This document shows positions 1 to 12,269 of a stretch of 64,000 bases of DNA, piece by piece. How positions within the stretch are numbered: position 1 is the first letter of the stretch; every line of letters starts with the position of its first letter. A program made the translations under genes and the position numbers. Origin of the DNA: Deuterostichococcus epilithicus (Eukaryota > Chlorophyta > Trebouxiophyceae > Prasiolales > Stichococcaceae); NCBI GenBank assembly GCA_033439295.1, contig JAVTLE010000008.1, positions 1,488,001 to 1,552,000 on the forward strand, given 5' to 3'. The notes under the pieces are model-generated. The model did no database searches and had not been told where the DNA came from. It worked only from the letters and a program-made list of their open reading frames with translations.

Positions 1-3000
1 GCACTGCCAACATGCGGAGCGCAGCATGCGCCCGCCGCCGCCGCTGCCCCGTCGCGAACGTCGGACGGTGGCGCACCGGACGCCCAGCCGGGCAAGCGCA
101 TGCGTCGGTGCGCGGCCCGGCAGCCGCTGCCGCCGCGCAGGCTGCCGGACTGCGCGGCGGCGCGCCTGCTGCTGCAGGCCGCATGCGCGCCGTTCGACAT
201 CAGCCTGGAGCCCGCGCTGCAGCAGCTCGCCCCCGCCGTTCGCCCAGTGCCGCTGCCTGCCTATCTGCCCTCAGCAGGGCCTGCAGCGGCTGGGTCCCCC
301 ACCGAGCATCGTGCTGCTGCCGCCGATGACGGTGACGGCGGCGGCACGCATGACCGCAGCAGTGTGGGCGCTGTGAGCGAGGCTGATGCGAGGCCGCCGC
401 TGTTGCCGCCGCCGCCGCCGCCGATGCTGCCAGTGTTTGCGCACCCGGGGAGCCGGGCGCCGATGCCGGAGCAGGCTGCGATCCTGCGCGCGTGCGTCGA
501 TGCCGACCGGCGGCCGCCGGCCGCGGGCGCCGAAATCACGGCATGGCCGCTGGAGCAGCCGCCGCTGCTGGTCGGATACCAGGAGGACTGGCTCGAGGTG
601 GCACCGACGGCGCTGTCCATGTGGGAAAAGGTAGGTGCTGGCTCTTGACAGAGCGTTTGGGGCAATGTATATGCCCATAAATATGTCTGGGATGGTTTAC
701 CATGTTTCGAGCATATAGCATTTGAACATTTCTCGAAGCTTGGCGGCCCGCCAATGGGTAAGCGTCAGAACCTGGGCCACATGGCAGCGCCACTTGAGCA
801 AGTGCAACATTCGAGCACCGCACGGTGACGCCTCAGCACTGCACACATGCGCAACTTCCGGCTCTGCAGGCACCCCTGGAGCCGTATGCTGCGCCCAAGC
901 CGGTCATCTACTTCGTGCTGGCGGCCGAGGAGCAGCAGCGGGAGGCTGGTGAGTGGGAAACGTTTCGGCCACTGTCAACCAGTAACTCTTAGAGCTGCTC
1001 ATCGTCAGCAACCAAGTCTGACGCTCGAGCGTTGTAGTGCAGCGTCTGACTGGCAGGGGCTCAGACGCATGCTCAGTGAAGAACTGACCAGATGCTCCAG
1101 CAAACGCCCGCCCCACATGTGATGCTGATTTTCTGGAGGCCCAACCCGTAGAGGCGCTGCTGGCAGAGCTGTCCGGCACCTATGCCGCCTGCCGCCTGGG
1201 CCAGCACTCGCCGGCGCCCGGCGCCGTGGTCACCTTCACGGCCGCCGATGCGGATAGCAGCACCAGCGTTGGCGGCAACGCCCGCGGCGGCGGGGAAGAG
1301 GATGAGGAATGGGGCGACGCGGCGGCGCTGCTGCAAAGTCTGCCGGAGGCGGACCGCAGGGCGATGGCGGGGCTGCGCGGCGCGGCGACGCGGCTGCAGC
1401 AGCGGCTGCTCCAGGACCCGCCGCCCCTCAGGCACGGTTTTCAGGGCGCCACACCACCCGCCCCTCCTGATAGCGGTGCACCGCGGGCGGCACGCGGCTG
1501 CCGCCATCCCCTGCGCGCTGGCTCAGAAGCCAAGCCTGCCCGCGACATGCAGTCTCGATCGCACGATGACGGCTGCACTGGGCCGCAACCGCAGCAGTCG
1601 TGCGCTGCATGTCTCTGTCGTTGAGGCCCTGCTGCTTGCTAGCTGCGGAGTCTGGTGGAGAAAGCCCTGAATTACCTGACCTTGAGCCGATCCGCAGGGC
1701 GCCCACGGTGGGGCTTCAGGAGCACCAGGACGCATGCGTCGTGGTGTATGCGGTGTCGCCGTCGAGCCACCCGCTGGCCGCTGTCGCGGCGCAGTTCGCC
1801 TGCGCCGCCTGCCTGGCGCCCTGCCTGCCCCCCACGCCGCCGCTGGCGGGTGAAAGTCTGCAGGCAGCGGCGAGCGCAGATGCAGAGGCAGTGACGGAGC
1901 ACGGCGCCGCCAGGAAGGCTGGCGGCATCGCGGACGCCGCGCCGGCACCACCATCGCCACCCATCTTTGACATAGGAGTGCACGCGTCCTCAGCAGTGTC
2001 AACGCCCGCTTCGGCTGTCGGCTCGCCAGAGCCGTGCCACAGCCAGCCTGTGCTGCCAGCGTCCAGCAGTTTCCACCAGCAGGCTGCCCAGCCGCTTGGC
2101 AGCACGGCAGCGGCGGCGGCTCCCTCAGTGCGCCCGGCCGCCGCCAGGATGGCCTTGGCCGACTTCCCACCCGCAGCAGCTACACCCGCGGCAGCGGCGG
2201 CAACCCTCGATGCTGCAGCAGCTGCCAGTGCCGTGCCGCAGCTGATCGCGAAATACCATGGCGCCGCCCGTGACACCCACACGCCGCATTCAGGCAGGGA
2301 AGCAGCCTACGGCTTGCACGACCCCAACCCGTCGCCGCCGAAGGGACAGCCCCTGGATGTTGCTCTCCAGGTGTGTGGTCGGGCAGCAGTTGCATTAGAT
2401 GTTCTCTTGCTCCACTCATTGGTCTCCTGAGAATGCCTGGAAAAGTGCTGTCGCTGCAGCCCGCGCACAGACCAGCGGCCAAGTGTGCCAAGCAAGGCCA
2501 GCCGCATGACTGATCAGGGATCATGTGGCCGAAATCGCTCGATAGGCCCGGCACGCAAATGTGTTGGTGGCGCCTCAGGTGGTGTCTGCGCGGGCGATGG
2601 CGGACGTCACCGGCGCGGCAGTCAGGGCGCTCGCGTTCTCGGTGTATGCCAAGGTGGCACGGCGCCCGCGGCCGCCGCTGTCGCCGTCGCCGTCACCCGG
2701 CGGCAGCGGCAAGGCGCCGCACTCCGCCAGCCACGGCAGCGGGGCCGACCCGCCACAGGTGTGTTTGCAGCCCGCACCGCTCCCACCGGAGTACGCCAGC
2801 GCAGAGCTGCACCTTCGTTCAATTGGCGACCATTGCACCATTGCAGAAGACCCTGCCTCGATTCCAAAGCTGTTTGCTGGAGTCCACACTGGGTAGACCT
2901 GCACCCAGGTCTTCTGCACTCTGAAGTCCTGCCCTGGTGTCCGGCTGCAACTGGACAATTCAAGTGCTTGTTGCAGGCGCTGCACGAGCCGGCCTTCATC

Positions 3001-4938
3001 CTCGCGGGACCAGAGGCGCCGGCGGCACCCCAAGCGCAACTCGCCGCATCACTGCAGCAGCGCCCGACCGCTGACGCAGCAGCCGCCGCTTGCAGCCCTG
3101 CGCTGAAGTGCACGCTGCACTGCTGCTATGCCTGCACTGGCGCCGCCGCACCGGCAGCGATGGTGGCGACGGACGAGCGGGGGGAGCTTCTGGCTAGCTG
3201 CCTGCTGACACCGTCCAGCGCGGCCGAGCCGATGCACGACGGGCTTGCCATGAGCGAACATGCCGCCGCGGCTGCCGGCTGCCGCGCCGTGCTGACAGCG
3301 GCTCTGGAGGCAAGCCTGAAACTCTATCCTCAAGTGAATGAGCTGCTGCTCGCCCTGGCCGGAGTTTGCATGGACAACCAGTAGATCAGCCGGAGCGCCT
3401 GTGCCATGTGGTGTCATCTGCACCATTTCAAATTCATGAAATTGTCTGCAGGCACGAGACGCGGCGTGCGCCAGTGGCGCCGTAGTGGTTAGACAGCTCG
3501 TCATAGCGCGCCTGGGGGGCATGCCCGCGGCTGAGCAGCGGGCGTGGGCAGAGGTGCTGAGCGACCTGCAGCCGCCGCCGCCGCTGCGAGGCAAGGATGC
3601 TGACGCCGGCTGGTTGGCCAGCGTGGCGGTCGTGTCGCTCCAGGCGGATCCGCCGATCAGGTGCGCCGCAGCGCCTGACGCTTTGTCCTCTTCGATTATC
3701 AAGGGCTTGCACCTACAGTGACTTATGGATATGTTGCAGATCCGAGGTGCAACCAGCAGCTCCACTGGCCACGCTTCGTGGCTCTCACAGGAGCCTGGCG
3801 CAGATCGCGGCTGCTGAAATGCCAGCCCACGGCACATCCTGCTCAAGCGCCTAAACGCCATGGGCGGCAACAGGCCCTCACGGCAGCCCTGTGCGTGCAT
3901 ACAGGCTGCAGCAGCCGTGGGACGACCCGAAGTGCAGCGCATACCTCGCCCTGCAGCGGCGCGACGCTGCGGGGGGCACGCCGCGCGCAGTGGTGGTGTG
4001 GGCGCCGCCGCGGCCGCCGGCAGNGGCGCTCCTGCCCGGCGAGGCAGACACCGTGCGGCTGCTGCACGTGTTGCTGCACGCCGCGCGGGAGGTGCCCGGC
4101 TCGGAGTCATCCGGCAGCGGTGCACGGCTGCACCCGTGGCCGGGCGGTGGCGGCGGAGGCGGCGGCACAGGCGGCTCTGGTGGCGGCGGCCTGGACGCCG
4201 CGTCCGCGCGGTGCCTGCAGGCGAGCCTCCTGCAGGGCCTGATGTTGTTGTTGCAGGGCACCTGCTGCATGGGGTCTGGGTGCGTGAGCAAGTCGGAAGG
4301 CAGCGAGGGTGCGACTCCTCTGCATTTGTATGAGTTGGCTGGCATTGGCAGCGCTCCTGCCAGATTGCGCGGCCATCAGACGTCAACAGCGTGCGTGCGA
4401 AACGGTTGCCAACGATGCTGCCCCGATTGCAGGGCACCTGCAGGGGTTGGCAATGCCGTATCAGCGGTCGAGATCAAATCTCTGCACCTATCAGGGGCTG
4501 CGTAGCCCAGCTCCAGACTGTTTACCAGTGCTGTTGTGCTGATGCCCAGATCGCAGAGCAACTGCACACGACCTGTGGCCCTGGTAGCGGCGCACCAGCG
4601 GGTTCGAAAGAAGATCTACATAGATGAAATCATAAAAACCTGCCGTATCCCACAGCAACCTGCCCACGACCTGACAGCATTCTGCCGCCCAGATTGCGGA
4701 GCAGCTGCACGGGCTGGCGGTCCTGGCGGCGGCGCACCAGCGGCTGGCGCTCGGCACGCCGCTGGCGGCTGCCGGGTCTGGCCTCGGCTGGTGGGGCTGG
4801 GCGCCAGTGGCGGCGCACCTGCCGCTGCACGCCGCCGCTGCGCGGCGGGCAGCGGCGCTGCTGGCAGCAGCCAGTTGGCCGAGTGGACTTGAGGAGATTG
4901 ACAGCGAGCCGGCGGCTCGTTGGGCGCAATCTCACTAG
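1..4938 (+). CDS. MED13: Mediator complex subunit 13 (MED13) homologue, 3' part, 5' end outside window
   Basis: MED13 belongs to the CDK8 kinase module, which reversibly docks on Mediator and represses or tunes RNA polymerase II transcription in the nucleus. Visible landmarks in order: the VGYQEDWLEVAP...MWEK block (about 571-630), continued after an intron by LEPYAAPKPVIYFVL (870-948); EALLAELSGTYAACRLG (from 1152); a long Ala/Pro-rich exon 1698-2370; LHCCYACTG followed by DERGELLASCLL (about 3115-3210); a VVRQLVIARLG block (3452-3660); and a C-terminal exon 4693-4938 with AEQLHGLAVL and HLPLHAAAARR, matching the plant MED13 end. Exon 3 ends at 1431 with a GC donor forced by phase (CTCAG/GCACGG joined to GGCGCCC at 1698). 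One base at 4024 is ambiguous (n). The gene starts upstream of base 1, so the N-terminal domain is missing. Low-complexity Ala/Gly/Pro tracts make some middle exon limits uncertain, notably the donors near 3338 and 4282. Confidence 0.8.
4421..4745 (+). repeat. Two decayed tandem copies of the MED13 last-exon acceptor region, plus the functional copy
   Basis: The functional last exon begins at 4693 (cag/ATTGCGGAGCAGCTGCAC). A clear copy lies at about 4544-4602 (cagATCGCAGAGCAACTGCAC...GGCGGCGCACCAGCGG), offset 143 bases, with most substitutions silent-like and a 1-base indel that breaks the frame. A weaker third copy lies at about 4421-4470 (ATTGCAGGGCACCTGCAGGGG...TCAGCGG), about 124 bases further upstream. 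The copies include the splice acceptor and the exon 5' end, so they look like decoy exons. Confidence 0.75.
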
Positions 4939-5865
4939 GAGAGGAATGGTTGATCAAACCTTATGCAATTTTGAACGTGAGGTCTCAGGCAGTCCAGTTG
5001 CAAATCCGCCACTCGAGGGCAGACGGGCGGTGGACACCTGGTCGAGACCGTCGAGGCAGAGAGTGCCGCCAGCATGAGCTGCATCTGCCAATGGGTCATG
5101 CCAATCAAAACTTTGGCATTGGCCGGCACAGTTGCCTTGACATTCTGTTTACAACGCTCGGCTTTTGCTAGATCAACGTCAACGACGTAAACGATAGCAA
5201 CGAATCGTCTTGTTGATGGGACTTGCGATGCACAGAATGTATCGCATAGAACGCTGATGCGCTGCTTTCACCATGCCCAGTCTCTCGTCTCTGTGCAGCA
5301 TCTGCTCATAAATAATTTTGACAGCTTGTCGCCTCAGTGGACAAGCGGGTCTAAACGTTGCAAGCTTGCGGTATGCTTGCACTTAATAGTTAGTGCGGCA
5401 ACAAGCAGCAAGCGGTGTATAATAAATGTTCTCCAGTGTGGCAGAGAGCTGCCTTGCGACCGTGCACCGCTGTTCGCTGTGGCTGCATCGCACAGCAGGT
5501 GCACCTCCGCAACTGCCTACCTATGCCACACACACACACGCCAGCCTCGCAGCAGCAGATAGTTTGTCATTCTTCACCCCGCCGCCGCCACGTATCGGCT
5601 GAAGGACGCCATGCCTGCCAGACCGCGTCCCCGCCACACCAGCAGCAGCTGCCTCCTGAGATTAGCTCTTACCCTCCTACTTAGGGCTGCATAGCAGCAG
5701 TGCTTGTTCATCCAGCCTCTCATCCACAATGCCATCATCAACTTGCAGTGTGCCACGGATCTGCCAGCCGGCGAGCTGTCTGGGCTACTGTTACACCGTC
5801 CCCTCACGACATGGCCAGCACGCCACCACTGCGGCCGCTGCCGCCGCCGCTGCTGGGCGGGGCCG
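4939..5865. other. Convergent intergenic region between MED13 and ABCB
   Basis: This stretch should hold the two 3' untranslated regions. It is less GC-rich than the flanking exons and no conserved protein is visible in any frame. A short CA run lies at about 5528-5539. TTACA, the reverse complement of TGTAA, at 5791-5795 may be the ABCB 3' end signal. Confidence 0.5.
5791..5795 (-). terminator. Putative TGTAA polyadenylation signal for the ABCB gene
   Basis: On the minus strand this reads TGTAA, the usual chlorophyte 3' processing signal, 71 bases past the candidate stop at 5866-5868. A signal this close supports the downstream stop over the earlier in-frame stop at 6110-6112. Confidence 0.4.
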
Positions 5866-8800
5866 TCACGGCGTGCGCGTGCCGGCATGGTCCGGCACAT
5901 CGTGCGTCGCCTCCCCCGCGCCGGCCCACATCTCGTCGGCGGCCGGCTCCTCGTCCAGGCTCAGGCCCTCGATGCTTTCCTGCATGGCCGCAAAGCACGA
6001 CGTTCTGCAGGCGACTCGAGCGAGGTTTCGGTGCATAGTGGCAGGCATTTCAGCCGCTTGAGAGCACCTGCCCGTGCGCCTGCTGCAACGCCTGGCAAGC
6101 CATGCGCATTCATAGGGGGCCAGGAATAAGATCCATCACAACCATGCTGCTGCCATGCTGATCCGCGGTGCATCCACAGAGGCCAAGAAGCCGATCCATG
6201 GGGGTTGTCACTTCGTCATCGGCGGAGCGCACCATGCTCCGGGCGGCCTCGCGCTCGCGCTTGGGCGTTGCCGGCACGATGTTGCCCGCCTCCTGTGACT
6301 CCGCCACCGAGCCGGCCAGCGAGCCGGACACGGACACCGACAGCGCCGCGGCCTCAGCGTCCGCCTGGTCCTGACTGGCCACCGCCGGCTCGTCCTCCTG
6401 CACTGGCCAATGCCGATTTTGATGGCAGCAGAACGCCAGAGGTGAGGCCACAAGAACCGCCAGCAGGAGGCCAAATGGCTGACATGCTCCGCACCCGCAC
6501 AATGCAAAGGGGGTGACTGCCGAAAAGGTGGAAGATTTTTTCGGGCGTCCCCGGGGGGTCGACTGAAGACCCCCTACGCCCGAAACGCCCGAAACGCTTG
6601 ACAGAAGCCTTCTGCTCAAGCGGGCGCGCACCTCCTCAGACGAGACAGAGGAGGCAAGGCCGCCGCCGGACTGCCGCGCGACCAGCTTGGCGTAGATGCC
6701 GCCGCGAGCCACGAGGCTGTCGTGGTCCCCCTGCTCCACGATCTGGCCCTTGTCCATGACCAGAATCTCGTCCGCATTGCGCACCGTCACCAGCCTGCGG
6801 CGGCACAGGCGGAGTGACAGGGAGCTCCTCGGAAGAGGCACACTGCCAGCAGGCGGTGGCATGCTGCGCAGCCATGGCCAGGTGCGCAGCTCCGCAATAT
6901 GCACAATGACAGCAGCCGAGATGCTGAAGCTGTGCAGGGCGACCGCGCCGCGCCGCGCCAGCCGGACGTCCTGCCGACTCTGAAGCCATGATCAGGGGCA
7001 GTGAAGGCGACGCTGTCGGGCGCGCACCGGTGGGCAATGACGAGGCAGGAGCGTGAGGTGGCCTTCATGGCGCGGTCCAGTGCCGCCTGCACCTGCGCTT
7101 CTGACTGCGCGTCCAGCGCGCTCGTCGCCTGCGTTCCGGCGCGGCCTCACAGAGTCAGCGGACAGCCGACGGGCGGTCGGCAGATGCCTCCGCCAGCTCT
7201 TGAGGGTTGAGGGCTTCGAGAGGGGTTTGACCTTTGCCGGGAAGCGAGGTCCCAGGCGCTGCCCCCCAGTGGAAGCTTGGCAGCACGGCACGGCATCGAG
7301 GGCCCAAGAGTGAGGAGGACGGCTGCCCAGGGGAGCAGCCCCGGATGTGAGGCGGCCTCGGGCGCGACTGGGAATCGCGGCTTGCCGGGCGCACCTCGTC
7401 CAGGATGAGGAGGCGCGGGTCACGAACCAGGGCCCGCGCCAGCGCGATGCGCTGCCGCTGCCCGCCCGACAGCAGCCTGCGGAGCGGCGGAGGCGCAGGG
7501 TTCGAGTGAGGGCAGACATGTTCCTCAGGCATTGAGGCGTGCCGCGCCGGCGCTGCTTCGACTGCTCAGTGCTGGGCTGGTGGTGCGCCAATCGCGCGGC
7601 ATCACACTGCAAGCAGCAGGTCGTCAGCCCGTGGCGAGACTGGCCAGGGTTGAGGGCCCAGTGAACAGCCCAAAGCGCACTTGTCGGTGACCATGGTGCG
7701 GTAGCCGCGCGGGAAGGCCATGATGAAGTCGTGCGCGTTTGCCATCTTGGCCGCCGCCTCGATGTCGTCCAGCGTCAGACCGTCCTCCTCCAGCCCGTCT
7801 GCCAGCACAAATCGGAGAGGGTCACGAGGCGGCAGGCGAGTGCTGCTGTGGCTGCGGGCGCCGAAGCGTGGCGCAGCCATGCACTGCTCGTCCAGGTCGT
7901 CCACGCCCCTCAGCTGACACAGCACATGCACGATGCACAGCGCGACTCGGGGTGAGCAAGCAGCGACAAGGCCGGCAGAGGCGCACAGGCGATGTTGTCG
8001 GCGATGGACATGGACAGCAGGTGGGGGTCCTGCGCCACAACGCCGATCTGGCGGCGGTACTGCCCCGCGTCCACCTCCGTCAGGTCCTTGCCGTCCACCA
8101 GGATCTGCAGCAGCAGCAGCAGCAGCAGCAGTAACAACAGCAGCACAGCAGCAGCAGCAGCAGTACGAGCAGGTCGGGATTGGTATGAAGTGACTGGTAC
8201 GTAATGCGTGTTCCACGCCGCTGCTGTAGGTATGGTCACCCGCAGCAGCATGAACACCCAACAGCAGCACCAAGGACAGATTGTTTAGCGTGTCTGCCCG
8301 CAGGAGCTGCAGGGCAAGCAAGAGCTGCCTTCTGCTGCCGAGTGGGGAGGTCGCAACATCCGCCCTCTTCGTTCTCCAGTCCATGGGAGCTGCTGGCAGT
8401 TGAGCCCCTGGCCGGAAAGCCGGCAGCCGGAAGCCATGGTGAATGCCACCCACCAGGTGTCACTCATCGATACCACCCTTCAAGAGCGCACCTTGCCGTT
8501 GGAGGAGTCGTACAGGCGCTGCAGCAGCGCCACCAGGGTGGACTTGCCGCTGCCGGAGAGGCCAACCAGCGCCACCAGGCGCCCTGGCCGGAGCGTCAGG
8601 CTGACCTTGTTCAGGCTTAGCACCTCCTGCCGCGTGGGGTACCGGAAGCTCACGTCCTTGAATTCCACCTGCAGGCTGGTGAATACTATCTCAGTATATG
8701 AGTACACTGCAGGCCGGTGGGTGCTGTCTCAGTATAGGAGCACACCAAGTGTGGAGCGTGCACGTATCAGTGTCAGGTTCGGCACTTGCTTGTGTGGGCA

Positions 8801-11800
8801 GCCACTGCCGAGATGGAAACAGCAAGTTGCGGGCCGAGCTTGGGTATGAAGGCTGTGATGAAACTGCTCCATGGGGAGCAAACAGCGCACCTGGCCGGAG
8901 AACTGCGGGAGGGGGGCGCCGGACGCAATCTGCGGCGCCTCTGGCGCGTCGAGGTAGCTGATGACGCGCTCGCTCGCGCCCAGTGCCTCCTGTGGATTCG
9001 GCGCGGCACCCGCGTCAAAAGCACAGGGTCCACAGCACCACCTGACGCTGGCGCGGCGCATCCAAACCACGTGCATCGTGTTGCAGCACCCACCGTGTCT
9101 AACGTCTGAAACCTGTTTGAATGTGGTGGGGCATGCACCACAGAAGGACACGCGGCAAAGGGGCTCATGGCCGACAGTCAGTCTGTTGGCTTCAGGACTC
9201 ACCATGGCGGGGCCCCACTGGTCGCACACCGACAGACTCGCAGAGGTGACGAACTCAACATACTGCGCAGACATCACAGGACAAATCACGGGACAGCTCC
9301 GCTGAATGTCAAGCGCGGCATTCGACGCGGTTGCGCATCGCACAATGGCGTCGGACGGATTTTGGCATGCACACATCGCTGCGGTCGGGCAGCAGCAGCG
9401 GAGCACGGCCGTTTCGGGTCATGAAGGGAGTTGTGCACACCATGACGAAGGATGTGAGCTGCTGCGCCGTAATTTGGCCCTGCATCGCCATGGAGCCGCC
9501 CACCAGCAGCGTTGCCACCTGCGCTCGCACCAGGCGGCAGCTTCTGCGCAGGGCCCACGCTGTCCGGGTGCCGCCAGGGGAACGGGACGCCCCGCAAGGA
9601 TCAGGGTTTTGCAGCCGGTCACGCCCACCTCTCAGCGGAGGCCGCAGGGAGTGGCGATGCGTGCGGCGCTGCAACCCTCGCCCGTGCCCAGAGGAACAGG
9701 CCACCACGGGCGCTCGATCAACATGGAAGAGGGAAGGCCAGATGGGAGTCCCCACCTTGGTGAGGTAGAACAGGCCGCTGTTGGTGGTGAGGTACATGAG
9801 GTAGGCCACCGCCTGGCGCACAGACAGGTGCGTAAGCCGCTTGAGCCAGCTGCTATAGCGCGCCCCCTCCCGCTTCTCTGTGCCGAACGTCCTCACCACG
9901 CGCGACAGCGTGAAAACCTGCGATCAGGCCTAGATATTTGCAACTGCTATCTGGTACAACTGTAGACCTTGAGCTCAACGCGTGCGCACAGCCTCATGTC
10001 AAGGACGAGTGTGTGACCGTCCGCTGTCAGGGTGCTGAGACTATTTCCCCGCCGCACCTCCTCGGCGACCTGGCCAGTGTCGGCAAGCGCGTCCTGGAAC
10101 AGGCGCTGGCTCTTGCGCTGGAAGGCGCCGTAGCGCAGCGCCACCAGCCACAGCAGACTCGTCACCGCCGCGCAGCTGCCCGCCAGCGTCCTGCTCATGT
10201 ACAGCAGGTACGCCGCGCCGCCTGCATACCGGGTTCAGTACCTCAATCACGACTCGCGTCTGTCGTCCCCGCCCCCCGTAGGGGGGTGGGGGTGATTTGC
10301 ACCACCACAAGCGAAGACTGCATATCCACCTGCCGACGAATCTGCACACGGTGCACAGGCTGCTGCGCGAGCGCTGCGCCCGCACAGACTCTCAACAGTC
10401 CCATGCGGTGCCTGAGAGCGGCGTGGCACCGGCAGCTGTAGCCGAATAGGTGCAGGGTGCCGCATGAAGCGCTCACCGATGCACTGCAGAGAGTTGCGCA
10501 CGGCGACGTTGAGGTTGGTGGCCAGGCAGCGCACGATGGCCTGGCAGTCGGAGCCCAGGCGGCTGGTCAGCGCCCCCACCTCCTCCTTGTCGAAAAACTC
10601 CACCGGCTGCCGGATCAGCGCGTCAAACACCTGGCCCCTGAAATACGTCAGCCGGAACGGGTCAGGGCTGGGTCTGAGGTCGGGACCGGGGTATGGCCCC
10701 TTGCGCATGCCCTGTAGTGCCTCATGTCTGCAGGCCGTCGCCTCTGCAAAGCGCGGCGGCGCCGAGGGGCGCAGACCCGGCAGGACCGGCATGGTGCTTG
10801 GGGCTGGTGGTTGTGCAGTGCCGCAGGTAGTGGTGCAGCAATTCGTCAGCGGCGACACGCACCGCAGCTGCTCCATGAGGCGAGTGGCGAGCAGACTGAA
10901 CAAAAACCCGCGCAGCCCCGCAAAAAAGCCGTAGCTAAGGGAGAAGACCTGCGGCACAGGCAGCAGCTCTCACGGCAGCTCTGGGCGCCCCAACGTGTGA
11001 CCTGCTTGCCGAATGTAATGAAAACTTGCAGCAGGCTGAAGCTGGAGCAGGTCCATCATATTCATGGAAAGGGATTCAGCAGTGGCGCATAGGCTGCGGG
11101 TTGCTGCACCAGCAAGTGCTCACCGCGAGGAGCTTGACGTTCGAGTGGAACGTCGCCTCCGGCAGCTTGTTGGCAATTGCAAAAATGGACGCTGCGACAC
11201 GCACACACCCGCCGCCGTCAAGCTCCGCAAAACCATGCCAGAGGACAATGCACCCCCAGAGTCCTCAGCCTCACACAAGCAGTTTGCTGAGCCTCGCACG
11301 GAAAATTAGGCCATGTGGACAGCAGCGGTGTGGCATTCGATAGGGACCGAACCTGACACGTAGTGCGGGATCAGCAGCTCCGCGAGTGCTGCCAGCGTCT
11401 GCAGGGCAGCAGCATACAGAGACACTTTAAATTGTCATTGCTCTGGCAGTCAGGCGTCACAGATGGCAAGCGACTGACAGTACGCTTGCACTCAGGGATC
11501 CTGTCATGTAGCCTTCACGTTGCAGATCCCTCCGCCAGGTGGTTCTGCTCACCATGAATAGGGATGCGCCAAAAATGAGCTTGGTCTCGCCGCGGACCAG
11601 CGTCCACATCCGCCTCAGCGTCGATGTCAGTTTCTCCGCCTCCGGCAGGCGGTCCTCGCTGAACGTGCCCTGCATGGTGACACCGCCAGCATCCGGCTCA
11701 TGCTGCTGCTGTGCCGGGAGTGCGTTCAACTCCCAGCGTTTCCTGGCCTGGTGGGCACGATTGTGCACGAGGCCAGTGTGCGCAGACAAGGCGCTGTCCA

Positions 11801-12269
11801 CGCAGCAGCCGCTCCTGACCCCCAGCAGTCGCTGTCTGCGGCCCTCGTCGCACGGCACCGGATCTGACAACAGCAGCAGCCATGGAAGTGCGCGACTCGC
11901 CTTCAGGTCCCACCACGCCTTCCACCGCGCCCGCAGGTTCCATGCGGCAATGGGCTCCGCGTCCGGGGCCAGAGGGCTGCTGCCGTCCGACGGCCTGTCA
12001 TAACTGGCCGTCACGCTGCCCGCCGCTGCCGACGCTGTGCTGGCGCATGCCCGTCGCGAGCAGGGCCGCGGTCGACCGCTGCACCGCCTCAGGTTCGTGG
12101 GGGCAGGCCTGAGGCTGATCTGACCGACCGCCTGCCGCACGGATCGTGCTGGCGCGGCGGCCAAGCCAAACCCGTGCAGGCTGCGCGGCGCATGACGAGA
12201 GCTGACCTGCACGGTTTGCACCGCAGGCAAGCGGCAGCGCGGCGCGGCGCAGGGACGGGGTTGTGACAT
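5866..12269 (-). CDS. Half-size ABC transporter, subfamily B, TAP-like (plastid or mitochondrial type)
   Basis: Predicted ATP-driven half-transporter with one membrane domain and one nucleotide-binding domain, expected to dimerise in an organelle envelope; closest in style to plant TAP-like ABCB26/28. The start ATG (12267-12269) opens a basic, Ala/Ser/Arg-rich leader resembling a transit peptide. Membrane-domain exons include [13 protein letters not shown] (about 11403), [20 protein letters not shown] (about 10640), [11 protein letters not shown] (about 9880). The nucleotide-binding domain shows Walker [10 protein letters not shown] (8668-8492 exon), Q-loop GVVAQDPHL (about 8045), signature [16 protein letters not shown] plus Walker B LLILDE (about 7480-7397), D-loop [10 protein letters not shown] and H-loop VIAHR (about 7128-7029). 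Roughly 19 exons. Exon 1 ends at 11901 with a GC donor (AAG/GCGAGT), phase-matched to the exon at 11669. The 3' end is the least certain part: a donor after ADDE (about 6212) would join an acidic last exon ending at 5866; without it translation stops at 6110. Substrate cannot be told from sequence. Confidence 0.82.
6537..6585. repeat. GC-rich inverted repeat within the ABCB C-terminal region
   Basis: The left arm, about 6537-6560, begins tttttcgggcgt and ends ggggggtc. The right arm, about 6568-6585, is gaccccctacgcccgaaa. They pair over most of their length around a 7-base loop. The arms sit where the coding frame of the C-terminal tail becomes low-complexity, so this may be intronic. Confidence 0.55.
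8106..8163. repeat. CAG trinucleotide microsatellite in an ABCB intron
   Basis: About 18 CAG units, interrupted by short CAACAA-like and CAC variants. The tract lies just outside the exon that starts with ILVDGKDL on the minus strand and overlaps the intron 3' end, where it supplies a CTG-rich (pyrimidine-containing) acceptor tract. Confidence 0.85.
8669..8745. repeat. Tandem duplication of the acceptor of the Walker A exon in ABCB
   Basis: Two adjacent copies of about 39 bases (8669-8707 and 8707-8745, offset 38) share ctgcaggcYggtg, a variable middle, then ctcagtata and gagYacac. On the minus strand each copy ends in cctgcag, so the last 38 bases of the intron, including a TACTGAG branch-like motif and the acceptor AG, are present twice. 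Only the copy next to 8668 gives a continuous frame. Confidence 0.75.

Noticed and set aside
3049-4437. Long minus-strand open frame (about 460 codons) opposite MED13
   Set aside because: It is Arg/Pro/Ala/Cys-rich with no domain and lies over MED13 exons and introns. GC-rich DNA produces such antisense frames by chance.
6168-6516. Plus-strand frames over the ABCB C-terminal exons
   Set aside because: They are antisense shadows with Arg/Pro-rich composition. The minus strand carries the splice sites and homology.
10260-10300. gccccccgtaggggggtgggg as a hairpin or G-quadruplex element
   Set aside because: It is a short GC-rich intron tract without further support. Runs of this kind are expected at this base composition.
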